A stretch of 64,000 nt of DNA from assembly GCA_023052935.1 (NCBI GenBank), contig CM041292.1:199074299-199138298 (forward strand). Direction: 5' to 3'. The notes under the pieces were generated by a model. The model had not been told where the DNA came from. It did no database searches and was given only the letters and a program-made list of their open reading frames with translations. The position numbers and the translations under genes are program-made. Source of the stretch: Piezodorus guildinii. Lineage: Eukaryota; Arthropoda; Insecta; Hemiptera; Pentatomidae. Positions 11,101 to 21,562 of this stretch are shown here, one piece after another. The number at the start of each line of letters is the position of its first letter. The stretch's first letter is position 1.

Positions 11101-12230
11101 TGACACCATCACAACGGTTTGAAGTGGTATGTTAAAAGTTTCTGAGCTTAGTAAGTAAGCAACGAAAACATCAAAACTTAATAATTGCTAAGCCGACAGG
11201 TAGGCCGAAGCGTAGGAGTGAGGATATCGTGAGGGATGCAGTTTGGGTTTAGACAGTCATGTAAATTGCTATTGTTTTCATCAGCTTTTATTAATGTGTT
11301 GATTTCCATTTACACATTGCCAATATCTCTCAATGATAATAGATGAAATTAAATATATATCGTTTTATAACATTCATAACATAGTATAATATAACAATAA
11401 TTAATAATCCCTAACGTGTTTAACTCTTCTTGTTGTTAGCTTCGGTAGTCAATGCCTAGGTCCTAATTGTATCTGAACTAATTAAAAAAAAAAAAAAAGG
11501 TTTCCTGTGGACAGGGTAGCTATTATTCGACAAAAATGATAATAATTAAATGAAAGGCCTATTTTTTTATTAAAGTTATTTAAGATATGTAATATTATAA
11601 GTCGTACTTATTTAACTTCGAAAAAAAGGAGAAAAATATTTTATAAGAAAAAAATAAAAAGCGCATAACTGATATTCCAAAAGGTATAACTATGTTGTTT
11701 GTATCTTCAAAACTAATAATGAATAAATGCGACAGGTATCTATGGGTAGAGCCTCATAGAATTACATTGTAACCAAGAAAATGTCATTTTAAAAAGTAAA
11801 TTATATCATGCAAGCGATAAATTATAAATTAGAAGAAAATAATATGCAGCCAAACAATTATCAAGTCAAGCTTACTAATTATTCCCTGCATTTATATAAA
11901 AAGCTTTCACTGTTCCCACAAGAAAAGAAAAAAGAAGAAAAAAAAAAAAAAAAAGAAGTAGTGGAATTAGTTTGTATAATATAATTAACACAGACAATCA
12001 ATTAAAAATCAACCACTAATGTAAAAAAAGAAAAGAAAAAAAGGAAAAAAATAGTAACGATTTTTAAGGGCGCGTTTCTAGGACTATATAGAACCTGCTA
12101 CTGTTCCAGCCCACAAAACCTCACATACCTAAAGTTATTTGTATTTAATTCCGTAAAAATCCTACAGGATGACTAATTAAAATTTCGTTTTAATGTTGCT
12201 GGTTTAAACATTCATTTACAATAAATTAAT
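8129..12230. other. Long AT-rich spacer with one repeat fragment
   Basis: About 4 kb without a recognisable gene. At 8525-8760 the minus strand carries a block like 'ctacaacccataaagggt' that recurs at 41285-41320, so it belongs to an unnamed repeat. A C/T homopolymer pair lies at 8891-8910. A less AT-rich patch at 9533-9660 and another at 11190-11240 have no motif I recognise. A-rich tracts occur near 11485 and 11940-11955. Confidence 0.5.
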
Positions 12231-12249
12231 TCTTAAGAAATTGTGATTA

Positions 12250-13040
12250 CAAATTTCTTTGAGATATGCAAGTCAAAGCGGGCAACTTTAACTAATTCAA
12301 CACTTTTTTCAAACATTCTTCTAGACTAGGACCGAAAAGTTTTTGAGAGATTCTTCTTCTTCGGCTGTACAGTCCAAGATAAAATTTGGCCTCCTCAACA
12401 ATGTTTCGCCATTCTTCTCTGGCCCCTCTCTTCCAGTTGGTCACTTCAATTTCAGAGAGGTCCTCTTCTACGTCCTTAATCCAAAATTTACGTGGGCGTC
12501 CCCTCTTTCTTTTTCCTGGAAATGTTTCGCGAAGAACTTTCTTGGGCATCCTTTCATCTGGCATTCGCTCGGTATGACCCAGCCAACTAATTCTTCTCGA
12601 TTTAACGAACCTCAGTTTATCTTCGTGTTGCATCAGGTCATTTAATTCTTGGTTACACCTAAAACGCCATATGCCATGTTCATTTATAGGACCGAAAATT
12701 CGTCTCATAATTTTCCTTTCGAATATTTAAAGGGCTCGCTCGCTGGTCGGCTACTTATGTTCTTATATAATTTAAGTTCTGTGCGTTTTGATGGTAGAGC
12801 CGTTTTTATAAACCTTGAGAGACCATAATACGCTTTGTTGCCACATATTATTCTACTCATAATCTCGTCACTCACCCTAAACACTGCCAGCTGTTTATAA
12901 CACTGCTCAGTGTCAAGGTACATGAAGCGATCAACAACTTTGAATGTGTAGCCATTACACCTTAAATCTTTTTTTGTTTTTCTTGCCTCAGAGCTTGATG
13001 CTACCATGTATTTGGTTTTACTTTAATTCATATCTCAAGA
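12250..13040 (-). pseudogene. RTE-like LINE ORF2, C-terminal end (sense segment)
   Basis: Two overlapping minus-strand frames (13007-12705 and 12708-12292) belong to one broken ORF. The upstream frame has SKTKYM just before 13007, then VVDRFMYL and the VSDEI..GNKAYYGL stretch; the downstream frame has MRRIFGP, SWLGHTERMP and GRPRKFWIKDVEEDL, ending in EEWRNIVEEAK. These are typical of the post-RT C-terminal region of RTE-type and related LINEs in arthropods. A frameshift and the loss of about 25 codons (the 'TYGSETW' region) separate the frames. No poly(A) or clear tail is visible at the left end. Confidence 0.8.
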
Positions 13041-13089
13041 CCCACGATTTTACTTTAAAGAATTTAAAGTTCAGTTTAAATTGATATTG

Positions 13090-13395
13090 TTTAATAAAAA
13101 TGACAATGTTCCAGACAAAGGCTAGCGTAATCATTGGCAATAGGATTTGTAGGAAAATAAATTTTGCCTTTGGTGTAAGGCAAGGAGACTCCCTCTCTGC
13201 GGTTTTGTTTAATCTTGTCCTACATAAAGCACTACAAATTATCGTCGAAGCTACGGTTTCTCGATTATGTCAAATACTTGGGTACGCAGATGACATTGTG
13301 GTTCTGGCAAGAGGCAAGGCATAAAAGGAAATTCTGGCAAAGATTTAGACAGATTATAGGAGTTAATTAAAAACAAAATACGAGTATTTTTTTTA
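13090..13395 (+). pseudogene. RTE-like LINE reverse transcriptase core (inverted segment)
   Basis: A plus-strand 74-residue frame (13100-13324) contains RT motif B (FGVRQGDSLSAVLFNLVLHKAL) and the catalytic motif LGYADDIVVLARG, then continues past a stop towards a decayed 'NKTKYM' counterpart near 13370-13395. The adjoining minus-strand segment starts at that same point of the protein and runs to its C-terminus. The two are therefore neighbouring parts of one LINE in opposite orientation, as produced by twin priming. Confidence 0.8.
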
Positions 13396-14015
13396 AAAAT
13401 CTAAATAAGTTATCAACTGCACCACATTAGAATATATCTGTTATGATAACAATTTATTAAGTGACTAATTTTAAAATATTTCTAAATTGAAATTTCCAAC
13501 TTTTAAAAGTTTCAATAAATTCTGATTGAAGTTAGTGCATATTAGATATTATGTATATTAGTGCATATATAATGCAATAACGAATAAATTACTATTATTG
13601 GTGCATAATTGTACTATATCTTTATTGTTATTACCAACATGACTGTTGCATACCTTCAAAATTAAAATGCTACAAGTTATTACAAAATAGCTTACTTTAA
13701 GACCAGTATACAACTAAATATTTATTCAAGCGATATTTGGTATAAATTGACTAAAAGGTTTTGTTTCATTCGGTATGAAGCTTCTACGTATTCAGATATG
13801 ATGAAAAACGAATTTTGATAAGGGTTAGTTAATTCAAGTTCAATATGTATGTTAAATTTGGAGTATTTCATTATTGTTAGGGCAAAAATTGCATACTTTC
13901 TCTTTCTTTACATTGATTTAATAGTAAAAATATCTTATGCGTTAATGATGAATTAGAGCAAATCATAGAAGATTTTTGTTATATTTTATTCAATTTTTGT
14001 ATTTTAACAGATATG

Positions 14016-14065
<50 letters not shown>

Positions 14066-14713
14066 GTATTATATTCAGGAGTAATATATATTTTGTTCAA
14101 AAAACACAAAAAAGGTTTTTGATAAAAAATAGTGAACATAAGTATGTTTAATGCAATATTGTGTTTAAACGAGATCGTAGAATAAATATGGTTGAGGAGG
14201 AAAACTGAGGTGGAAAAGATATTTCTGTTGAGCAGCTCAAAGGGAAATCAATATGAAATGACGCATCTTTCCTACAACACAACCAACTCCAGTAGAATCA
14301 TACAAAGAAAAAAATGTCTTCTTAATGTAAATAACAAGAGTATATACATAAATAAAATATAGGCAAAGTAAAATATTAAAATCATACAGCAGAATGAACT
14401 TTTTAAAGTATGAATAGGGAATGTTTATCGCAGAAGTTTAATATATAATAATGTTAAGTAAAAAAAAAAAAATAAACATGAAAAAAGATAAATAATTTTA
14501 TGTACGTATTTAATAAGTATAACCCCTATGATTAAAAGTAACAATGTTCTACCTTAAGCAATACATGCCCCGCGGATCACCGTACCCATCGCAAGACGAT
14601 AACGGAAGCTGTTACCAAGAATAGATGATTAACCGGCGTTAGACCTCGACTTCGTCTTAAGATAGGCTTATCTCTTCGATGATTCCTTCGTACACCGGAT
14701 TAACTCATTATCT
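13396..14713. other. AT-rich spacer with (TA)n microsatellite
   Basis: Holds an uninterrupted TA repeat at about 14018-14062 and otherwise low-complexity AT sequence. No gene or repeat family recognised. Confidence 0.55.
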
Positions 14714-15022
14714 ATGAGAAAATGGACAGTCAGTCCACCATTAGGACCATATAATACCATGACGACAAGATACCTGTCAATTTTTCAAACAAAACTGTTT
14801 CCATCAAAAGAAGAAGTAAACCACGGCGGCTCAGGCGAAACTTCTGCGGGCGCGCAAATAAAAGGAACTAACGTCCAACCAAGGACGCACACAAGGATGA
14901 CAGGTAAATTAGACACGGAGTCATGGAACTCGATTGAATCAACTCTAATGGCTTTAAATCACAAGTTTATACAATCGCCCGGATACATATGTTCCGATAC
15001 CAGTATAGACCAATTAAAATAA
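14714..15022 (+). CDS. Unrecognised 102-codon open frame
   Basis: I do not recognise this protein. It lies in a patch (about 14560-15020) visibly less AT-rich than its surroundings, which is the only reason to list it. The predicted product is hydrophilic and rich in T, S and K, with no signal peptide, membrane segment, zinc motif or RT/transposase motif. No poly(A) tail, TSD or inverted repeat borders it. It could be a decayed retroelement gag fragment, a host exon, or chance. Confidence 0.2.
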   Translation: MRKWTVSPPLGPYNTMTTRYLSIFQTKLFPSKEEVNHGGSGETSAGAQIKGTNVQPRTHTRMTGKLDTESWNSIESTLMALNHKFIQSPGYICSDTSIDQLK

Positions 15023-15103
15023 TAATTCCGAATTTAAATTAATTGTACAGTTCTTCGTTTTGTACTGTAGTTTAATTAAAAATTAATAGGGATAATATGG
15101 CAG

Positions 15104-15135
15104 AAAAAAATCTGGTGCGTGCATCACACGACTAT
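15104..15135 (+). repeat. F900 5'-end fragment
   Basis: About 32 bp matching the family 5' terminus (AAAAAATCTGGTGCG followed by a variant of the CAACACACGAC block). The rest of the element is absent. Confidence 0.5.
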
Positions 15136-15195
15136 CTAATTCAAGAGAATTACAGTTGAAAAAGTTATATGTGTTTCATTTGAAACATTTATTTT

Positions 15196-15270
15196 AGGCG
15201 AATTAGTATAACGGTAGAGGACCGGCGCACAGTGTGTAAAATCGCCAATTTAGGTGGACAAAAGTTTGGA
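15196..15270 (+). other. tRNA-like promoter sequence, possible SINE head
   Basis: 'GGCGAATTAGTATAACGGTAG' resembles a tRNA 5' end and A box. No convincing B box or cloverleaf follows, so it is not a tRNA gene. It may be the head of a third SINE family; no second copy was seen here. Confidence 0.25.
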
Positions 15271-15972
15271 ATTTTCCAGTGCCTCACCTTTTTATTATTA
15301 GTTGGTAAGACCCTTAATACTAATATTTCCCGCCAACTCCTGTTTACAAATAATAGTAAATGAATGAATCACTCCTGTTCACAGAGGTGAATAATAACCG
15401 GCAGTGGGATTATCTTTATTCGATGGTCATTTATTGTGTTCAAGTTGTGTTTAGAGCAAAGTCTTTTTGCTTTTATTTAACCATTGACATTGCTGAGACA
15501 GGTAAGACATTATATTTCCAAACTCGTTATTGAATATACATTGCAATTTCACCTGTAGAGTTGATTTAGCAATTTGTAAATGTACGCCCTTATTCAATAA
15601 CGAAAAACTATATAACCCCCAAGTTACCCCACGGATTCGTTTGTAGGATTTCTTTTTAGTCTTTGGATATTACAAAAAATTGTTGTATTACAAACGATTT
15701 TTTGCGTTTTGGGGAATACGCATTTTTTTGAGACACCACACTACGAATCAAAAATTTTACAATCTATAATTTCAAGAATTTCCTAAACCATAGAAAATAC
15801 ATCTATAAGCAGATTTTAGGAACTCATAATTAGATTGTTTGTATTGTTTTTCCCATATTCTGGGACTTAAAACGAAAAATGTTGGAAAGTTTTAACATTT
15901 AGCTAATGAATTTGATGTTTGACCACTGAGTGATAGCCAATTGGGTCAAAAAATTAATTAGTTAAAATTGTA

Positions 15973-16895
15973 TTGGGTTGTTTCACATAAAATGTCCGTT
16001 TTTATAGTTTCTGAAATACATAAAGGATTTTGCAGGTCTCTGTTGTTTTCTTCCGAATGTTTACATATTTAAAGTAAACAGTTACTAATCCTCTAACTTT
16101 GTATTGTGAACATTAGCTTCCCGATCAATTACCAAATTTTTAGTATACCTACCAAATATGAACATGGAAACACGCGATTTTCGAGTAACATTTTCGTACG
16201 AGTTTAAACTCGGCCATTCAGCAGCTGAGGCCGCTAGAAATATTTGCAAGGCGTTTGGGGAAGGGAGTGTTAATGAAAGGACCATTCGCCGTGGGTTTGC
16301 TAAGTTTTCAGCTGGGGATACCGACTTGGAAAACTTGCCTCTAGGAAGACCCCCGTCCGTAATAGACAATCATGTCCTCAAACATACAGTAGAAGAACCC
16401 CTACCAAACAGTTAAAGGACTCTTAGAACAACTAAATGCAAGTGCATCTACCGTTTCCAGACATTTAAAGTGTATTAGGAAAGTAAAAAATATCGATACC
16501 TGGGTACCTCGTGATCTCACTGAGCGGCAGCAAGACCCCATGTTTCAAAACATACCGTGCAAAAATTGAAAGAACTGGGCTGCATAGTTCTTCCGCACCC
16601 TACCATATTCTCATGACTTGTCTCCAACAGATTACTACTTGTTTAGGAACTTAGACAACTTCGTCTAAGGAAAACTTTTTAAAAATGATGATCAAGTGAA
16701 AAGTACTTTTTCAGATTTTGTTTCACTTCAAAGCTCAGAGTTTTTCACTTCGGGGATAAATAGTTGGAGTCACGTTGGGAAAAATATGCAGAAAAAGAAG
16801 GTAAATACTTCGATTAAAATTATCTTATTTTCATATCGTATTTTTAATAAAAATCCTTTACCTTGAAAATGGACATTTCATGTGACACAACCCAA
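15973..16895 (+). mobile_element. Internally deleted mariner (cecropia-type), copy 2
   Basis: 923-bp element starting TTGGGTTGTTTCACATAAAA and ending in its inverted repeat (TTTCATGTGACACAACCCAA), flanked by TA at 15971-15972 and 16896-16897. It is the same subfamily as the element at 1062-1946 but in the opposite orientation. The transposase remnant runs on the plus strand from 16158; the catalytic middle is missing at the same breakpoint (around 16545-16565). Confidence 0.9.
16158..16415 (+). pseudogene. Mariner transposase N-terminal remnant
   Basis: 85-residue frame with the mariner N-terminal DNA-binding region: 'LGHSAAEAARNICKAFGEG', then NERTIRRGFAKFSAGD and LPLGRPP. A frameshift near 16400 ends it; the following sequence still encodes the LTERQ region in another frame and then, after the shared deletion, a decayed C-terminal part with LSPTDYYLF. 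The expected WF after the recognition helix reads GF here. The protein would lack two of three catalytic aspartates. Confidence 0.88.
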
Positions 16896-16897
16896 TA

Positions 16898-17325
16898 CAA
16901 CTAATCATGTATATAGCCATTATTATTATTTATAACTTTCTTTTAGCCACTGTTGACTATTAGACGATAAATAGCTGGTAAAAAGTAACTATTTTTTTAA
17001 CATTTAATGATTCAATCAATCTTAATATAATTTGAATTTTCTGTACGGCAGAATTGTAGTGTAAACGGTGGTACTTAAGTACGATTGTGGTACAATAAGA
17101 TATACAAGAGTCTAATGTTTGAAGGATCCTCCCAGTCATAAATGATGTCAAATGCTTAGAAAACTAAACACAGAAAACGTTTCAAAATTAATACCTCCGC
17201 GGCTTCAGTTGATAGCCTGTTAAAGGCTAAAACCATTTTCATAAGGATTCTCATCTAATTTTTTGTTCCAACTCTCTTCCCACATTTTTCGCAATAAAAG
17301 TAAGTAGTTTTTTGTTTGTTAATCT
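16898..17325. other. Unassigned AT-rich spacer
   Basis: No recognisable gene or repeat between the mariner and the Jockey-like LINE fragment. Confidence 0.5.
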
Positions 17326-17338
17326 ATAATTGAAGTGT

Positions 17339-17595
17339 TAGCTAATATAAAACCTGCCACGGCGAAGAGGCTTCAACAGTTTCAGAACGGCGTGCTGAGA
17401 CGTACAATAAGAGATACGACACTACAAAAGACTATAACAGACATACTTCACTCTATCTTCGAACTCCCGAATGTGGCTGACTACACCACTAGGAGACAGA
17501 TTGAATTCTATGACAGCCTAAAATTTTGTACAAACCCTTTATATTTCAGACTCTTTCCCCAAGAGGTAGGCCACAAAGCTGGCAACAATATGTAG
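17339..17595 (+). pseudogene. Jockey-like LINE ORF2 C-terminal remnant
   Basis: About 85 residues from the C-terminal region found in Jockey-type ORF2 proteins: the LQQFQNGVLRRTI stretch, followed by IFELPNVADYTTRRQIEFYD. The start lies in the truncated body, so no native start codon exists. Assignment to Jockey rather than a neighbouring clade is inference from these motifs. Confidence 0.65.
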
Positions 17596-17801
17596 GGAGC
17601 CTCAGCCTTCACTGAGGATTAATCAATGAATTAAAAATCCGGTGAGCCCCGTTACAGGAAGAAGATTAATGGCATACCGACGAAGAAGACTTTTCCCGCC
17701 TCCTTATCTCACTCTTAAAATGTACAACAGCCAACAAACCAACAGAATAGACAATTTTAACCTAAACTACAAGGGGCTTTGAAATAAATAAATAAATAAA
17801 A
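17339..17801 (+). mobile_element. 5'-truncated Jockey-like LINE with TSD
   Basis: About 463-bp fragment ending in a TAAA-type tail (17783-17801), flanked by the 13-bp duplication ATAATTGAAGTGT (17326-17338 and 17802-17814). It holds the last part of ORF2 (to 17595) and a 3' UTR with a small hairpin (CCTCAGCCTTCACTGAGG). The exact TSD fixes both ends and shows 5' truncation at integration. Confidence 0.85.
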
Positions 17802-18294
17802 ATAATTGAAGTGTCTGGAGTGATTTTAAATTAAAATAATCTATTTAAATATTAATAATAAGGTGTGAATATAACTGGTCATATTTTCCAATGTATTTTG
17901 TTATCGACACTCCATGTCAATAACTAATTTTTTTTTTTTTTTTTTTTTATTTTTTTTTTTTTTTATGTTGATAGCTTTGTTTTAATTTTGATATTTAAAT
18001 CTTTCTGATAAATCTGTAATGTTATTTTAACTTTAATTCTAGTGTAACTAGTTATTGACATGAAGTGTCAATTACTAATTTTTGGGCTCAATGACTAGTT
18101 ATTGACACTGTCAGTTCCTAATAGTATTTTTTTTTTGTGTGTACGGATGATAGTAAACCCTGTTATAGCCAGAATGATTTAGAGATTCCTTGAAGGCCAT
18201 AAAGGATGGTTTCACATTAAATTAACATCTAAAAGACTTAAAGTTCACCTCGCGCAACTTAGCACTTTCGATTAAGCGATAAATTTATAAAATC

Positions 18295-18830
18295 ATCATT
18301 TCGACCACGGCCGATTCTTTCAGAAGAAGGCGAACTTTTAGCTGCTTGGATAGAAAGATGTGCGACAAAGGGGTTTCCGAGGGTGGTACGACATGTTACA
18401 ATCAGTAAATGAACTTTTTTAATTAAAAAGATATGACAACTACCATTTAAGATAATTGTTCTAGGGATGGATCGTAAAACGCTTTCTCACACCTCTATAG
18501 CAGAGAGGACTTACGAAGCCGTTATTAAGCCCAGCACTTGTGTTTCTGAAGCCAATCTTAGAAAGTGGCTCCAATCTTGCAATTAGGAAAAAAATAAATT
18601 CAATTAAAAAATATGGCCACTCCCATTAAAGATAATTGTCCTGGTGTTGGCTGGTATAAGGCACCTCTCTATAGCAGAGTGGAATTCCTAAGCCAGCGAT
18701 TGTGTTTCTGAAGCTAATGTTAGAAAGTGGTTCAAGAACGTCTAAAACATATTAGAAGAAGAGTAATGCTTAAAAGTATTACTTAATCCTGAAAGGATTT
18801 TTAATACCGGTGAAAATGAATATAAAAAAT
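18295..18830 (+). pseudogene. Pogo-like transposase remnant (CENP-B type HTH to first DDE motif)
   Basis: Frames broken by stops and shifts still show family motifs in order: RPILSEEGELLAAWIERCA with GFPRVV (CENP-B-type HTH), a G.GWYKA/FL region, CVSEANVRKWFKNV, then NPERIFNTGENEY, which corresponds to the 'D..RIFN.DET' motif holding the first catalytic Asp (here G-E, so lost). The middle is present twice: an approximately 180-bp tandem duplication repeats the segment from 'aattaaaaagatatg' (18421) at 18602. The remnant is inactive. Confidence 0.6.
18421..18750 (+). repeat. 180-bp tandem duplication in the pogo remnant
   Basis: Two adjoining copies (18421-18601 and 18602-18750) share 'gataattgt', 'cacctctatagcagag' and 'tgtttctgaagc.aat.ttagaaagtgg' in the same order. 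Substitutions between them show the duplication is old. Confidence 0.7.
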
Positions 18831-19499
18831 GGAATCTGTTTGGTACAACTGGCATCGAAGTGTGATCCTTGTCTCAAGTGATATACTGTCAAGAATCCCC
18901 GAAAAGAAAAATTTAAAGAAATACTCAAAGGCTTCTTCGACACAAGTAAACACGATGGAAACTAATGATGGAAGCTAATATAGAAAAAAAATAAACAAAA
19001 AGGTCGTAGATGGAGAAAAAAAACAAATTAAAAAAAACAAAACAAACCAATCCTATACAAATTGGGCGATATTCTATGGGGGATTTATGTTAATTGTTCA
19101 TTACGCAATAAGGTCCACCACATAAAATGTTTAAAAGGATATAAACATATGAAAAACAACATATGAAAGTTACGAGTCTGATTAATTTAATTGTCCTGCG
19201 TGTAACATCAAGGAGTTTGATGTAATATAAATTAATTATTTTATTGTTTGTTACATATGCCTACCGGAATTTTGTGTTATTTAAAAGTTTCATTTATGAT
19301 GTTCAATAAAAAGGTTAATATTTTAATTGTTTTTACATTATATTAAATTTTAGTATTTGTATGTAATGTTATGTCTTTATAATGACCTATTATATCTTTA
19401 AAAAATAATTGTAATGGGGACAAGAGGTGTCAATAACTGTGGAGTCAAACGCCCATCCACTCAGTATCAATAACTAGTTTTTGACCTTGAATATATAAC

Positions 19500-20030
19500 C
19501 TTGTAAAGTTATTGAACTTTTGACAAAAAAAACCTTTGAGTCTTTAGAAGGATAAATGATGAAGAGCTATAGGAAGTTTCAATTTGATCCGTTCATAAAA
19601 AGTATCTATTTTTAATTTCACCACAGAAATGTAGTCTTAAGGTCTTAATAACTGCCGGGTTTACCCTATTTCGATAATTTACATTTGACGAGGATAGTTA
19701 AAAACAGATCAAATAAAAAGTGAACTAAAATCGACATTTATTCCAATTAATAATGATTACCGAAACCGCTCTTTGATAAATAAATTCGATTTAGACAGTG
19801 AAAAAATAAATAAAAAGAAATGAATGGAGTACATAACTTTTATGAACAATTTTTACAACATAACAAAAGTAAAAATAGGAATAAACGTTTTTGGAATTAT
19901 ATATTTAACATGCAGGAATAAAATACTTGTTAATTGCAGAAGGGTTCGAATTAATTCGATTAATTTACAGTTCTTTGTAATTCTTATTTTCAGTTAAAGT
20001 AATTAATTTAAAGGAAACAATTACAGTGAT
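19500..20030. other. Unassigned AT-rich spacer
   Basis: Nothing recognisable between the pogo-like remnant and the F900 fragment. Confidence 0.5.
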
Positions 20031-20035
20031 TATTT

Positions 20036-20196
20036 GATTAACAACTAAAAGAGAACACTGAATAAATATGTTTTTAATGCAAATTTTTGCCCGCACCAGA
20101 TTTTTTTTATCTTTAACTGTATTTGAATATTCTTTCATTGATTTTAAAAATGGAGGTAAGTGAAAGCCGTGTGTTGCCCACACCAGATTTTTTCTC
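20036..20196 (-). mobile_element. F900 fragment, rearranged 5' end
   Basis: Carries the 'CTGGTG..GGCAACACACGGCTTTCACTTACC' terminus on the minus strand (20157-20193) and sequence from further inside. A second piece of the terminus (TGCCCGCACCAGATTTTTTT) sits internally at 20088-20108, so the copy is rearranged. Confidence 0.7.
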
Positions 20197-20837
20197 TAAG
20201 GTTAGAGAAACAGTTTGCTATAGACAACGACATTCCCGAATTATAATTTAAAGTTTCATTACCATCATTAATAACATATCGCCAGCCCGTACTAGGGATC
20301 CGAAGATAGCAGTCAAGGTTAAAAAAAAAGTACGAGACAGCTAACTACTCGTCAAGGTTGGAACAAACTCTAAAACAGTAAAACACTAACAAGTTAAGAA
20401 TTTGGCACTTTATAATTTAATTGTAATTTTATAAAATATATATTAATTAAAGGATCACAAGTTTTTAGATTAAGTGGTTAAATCTGTTCATCACCAGAAA
20501 GTATACTATACAAAAAATATATTAAAATTAAATTATTGGAATCACGGCTAAATATCAACATGAAAGAGTTCAGGAACAGAAAGGATTAGTAACCCAAGGC
20601 TATTCGGGAACTTCCTCCACAGATTCCATAGCAGAAATTTTATAATGAAATAGTTAAAGTTATTTTGTATTAGTTTTTGGATTTGATTTTAAATTATTGG
20701 CTTTTCTTTTTATTTGGTGAGAAATGATAGAGTAGTCTTTTATATTTCCAGCTATTTAAGATATTTTAGTTTGTGTTTTATTAATGTGAGAAGTCTTTAA
20801 AAAACGATGATTTAAAATTGACGATCCAAGTTACAAA
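20197..20837. other. Unassigned AT-rich spacer
   Basis: No recognisable coding or repeat content. Confidence 0.5.
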
Positions 20838-21400
20838 TTTTAATAATGTAAAACGGTTAATGATTTCTAATGAACAAAATTAGGTCAAGAGGAAGAAGCT
20901 TTAAAAATTCGGAGTTAAGACAAAACATATCTGACATTAAAGAACATTTAGTTATTCATTGATGTAATTTTTTTTCTTAATTAATACAATAGTGATGTTT
21001 TCCTAGGTACAATATTGATATTTTAAAAATATTACTGGGATCACCTGTAGCATAGTAGCTTGCATAACCGCCTTCTATGCCAAAGGTCACGGGTTCAAAC
21101 TCGCAGGTGGTCGTAGAATTTTTTAATGATTAAATACTTCTTACCACTTTTAATAATGTAAAACGGTTAATGATTTCTAATGACCAAAATTATATTAAGA
21201 GGAAGAAGTGTTAAAAATTCGGAGTTAAGACACAACATATCTGACATTAAAGAACATTTAGTCATTCATTGATGTATTTTTTTTTTTTTTTAATTAATAC
21301 AATAGCGATGTTTTCCAAGGCACAATATTGATATTTTAAAAATATTACTGGGATCACCTGTAGCATAGTGGCTAGCATAACAGCCTTCTATGCCAAAGAT
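20838..21400 (+). repeat. 310-bp tandem segmental duplication including a SINE head
   Basis: The block starting 'ttttaataatgtaaaacggt' at 20838 is repeated at 21148 with about 95% identity as judged by eye. Both copies run through the same unique sequence into the tRNA-like head of SINE-A (21037 and 21350), so the duplication happened after the SINE insertion. Confidence 0.88.
21037..21130 (+). mobile_element. SINE-A head, truncated copy
   Basis: Starts GGGATCACCTGTAGCATAG with a B-box-like GGTTCAAACTC and stops after about 94 bp at 'ttttttaatg', where the duplicated unit begins again. Confidence 0.85.
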
Positions 21401-21562
21401 CATAGGATTTTTTGATGGGAGTAATCTCGAGTCTGTGCGATGTCAGGTACTTGGATAAAGATTCCTAATCTAATTAGACCTGGATAGGCAAAATTTAGGA
21501 CTCCCACTGTAGCATCGTCCGATTAGCCACAGCAGCACAGAGTGACGTTAAATAAACAAACA
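21350..21562 (+). mobile_element. SINE-A, internally deleted copy
   Basis: Head, then a deletion removing the B-box part, then the intact 3' half through 'ggactcccactgtagcatcg' to the TAAATAAACAAACAAA tail. Confidence 0.88.

Larger units (their letters stand above)
17890..19495 (+). mobile_element. Decayed pogo-like DNA transposon
   Basis: A pogo/Tigger-type transposase remnant (18295-18830) lies between clusters of a 10-12 bp motif, TAGTTATTGACAC and its complement. These occur near 17901-17927, 18049-18075, 18094-18110, 19427-19440 and 19474-19500, close to both ends and in both orientations. They look like subterminal transposase-binding repeats. Exact termini and a TA duplication could not be fixed. 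Confidence 0.6.

Noticed and set aside
11190..11250. Short frame 'GRPKRRSEDIVRDAVW' resembling a LINE C-terminal GRP motif
   Set aside because: Too short, with stops on both sides and no neighbouring LINE motif.
15196..15270. Possible functional tRNA gene
   Set aside because: A-box-like start only; no acceptor pairing and no B box at the right distance.
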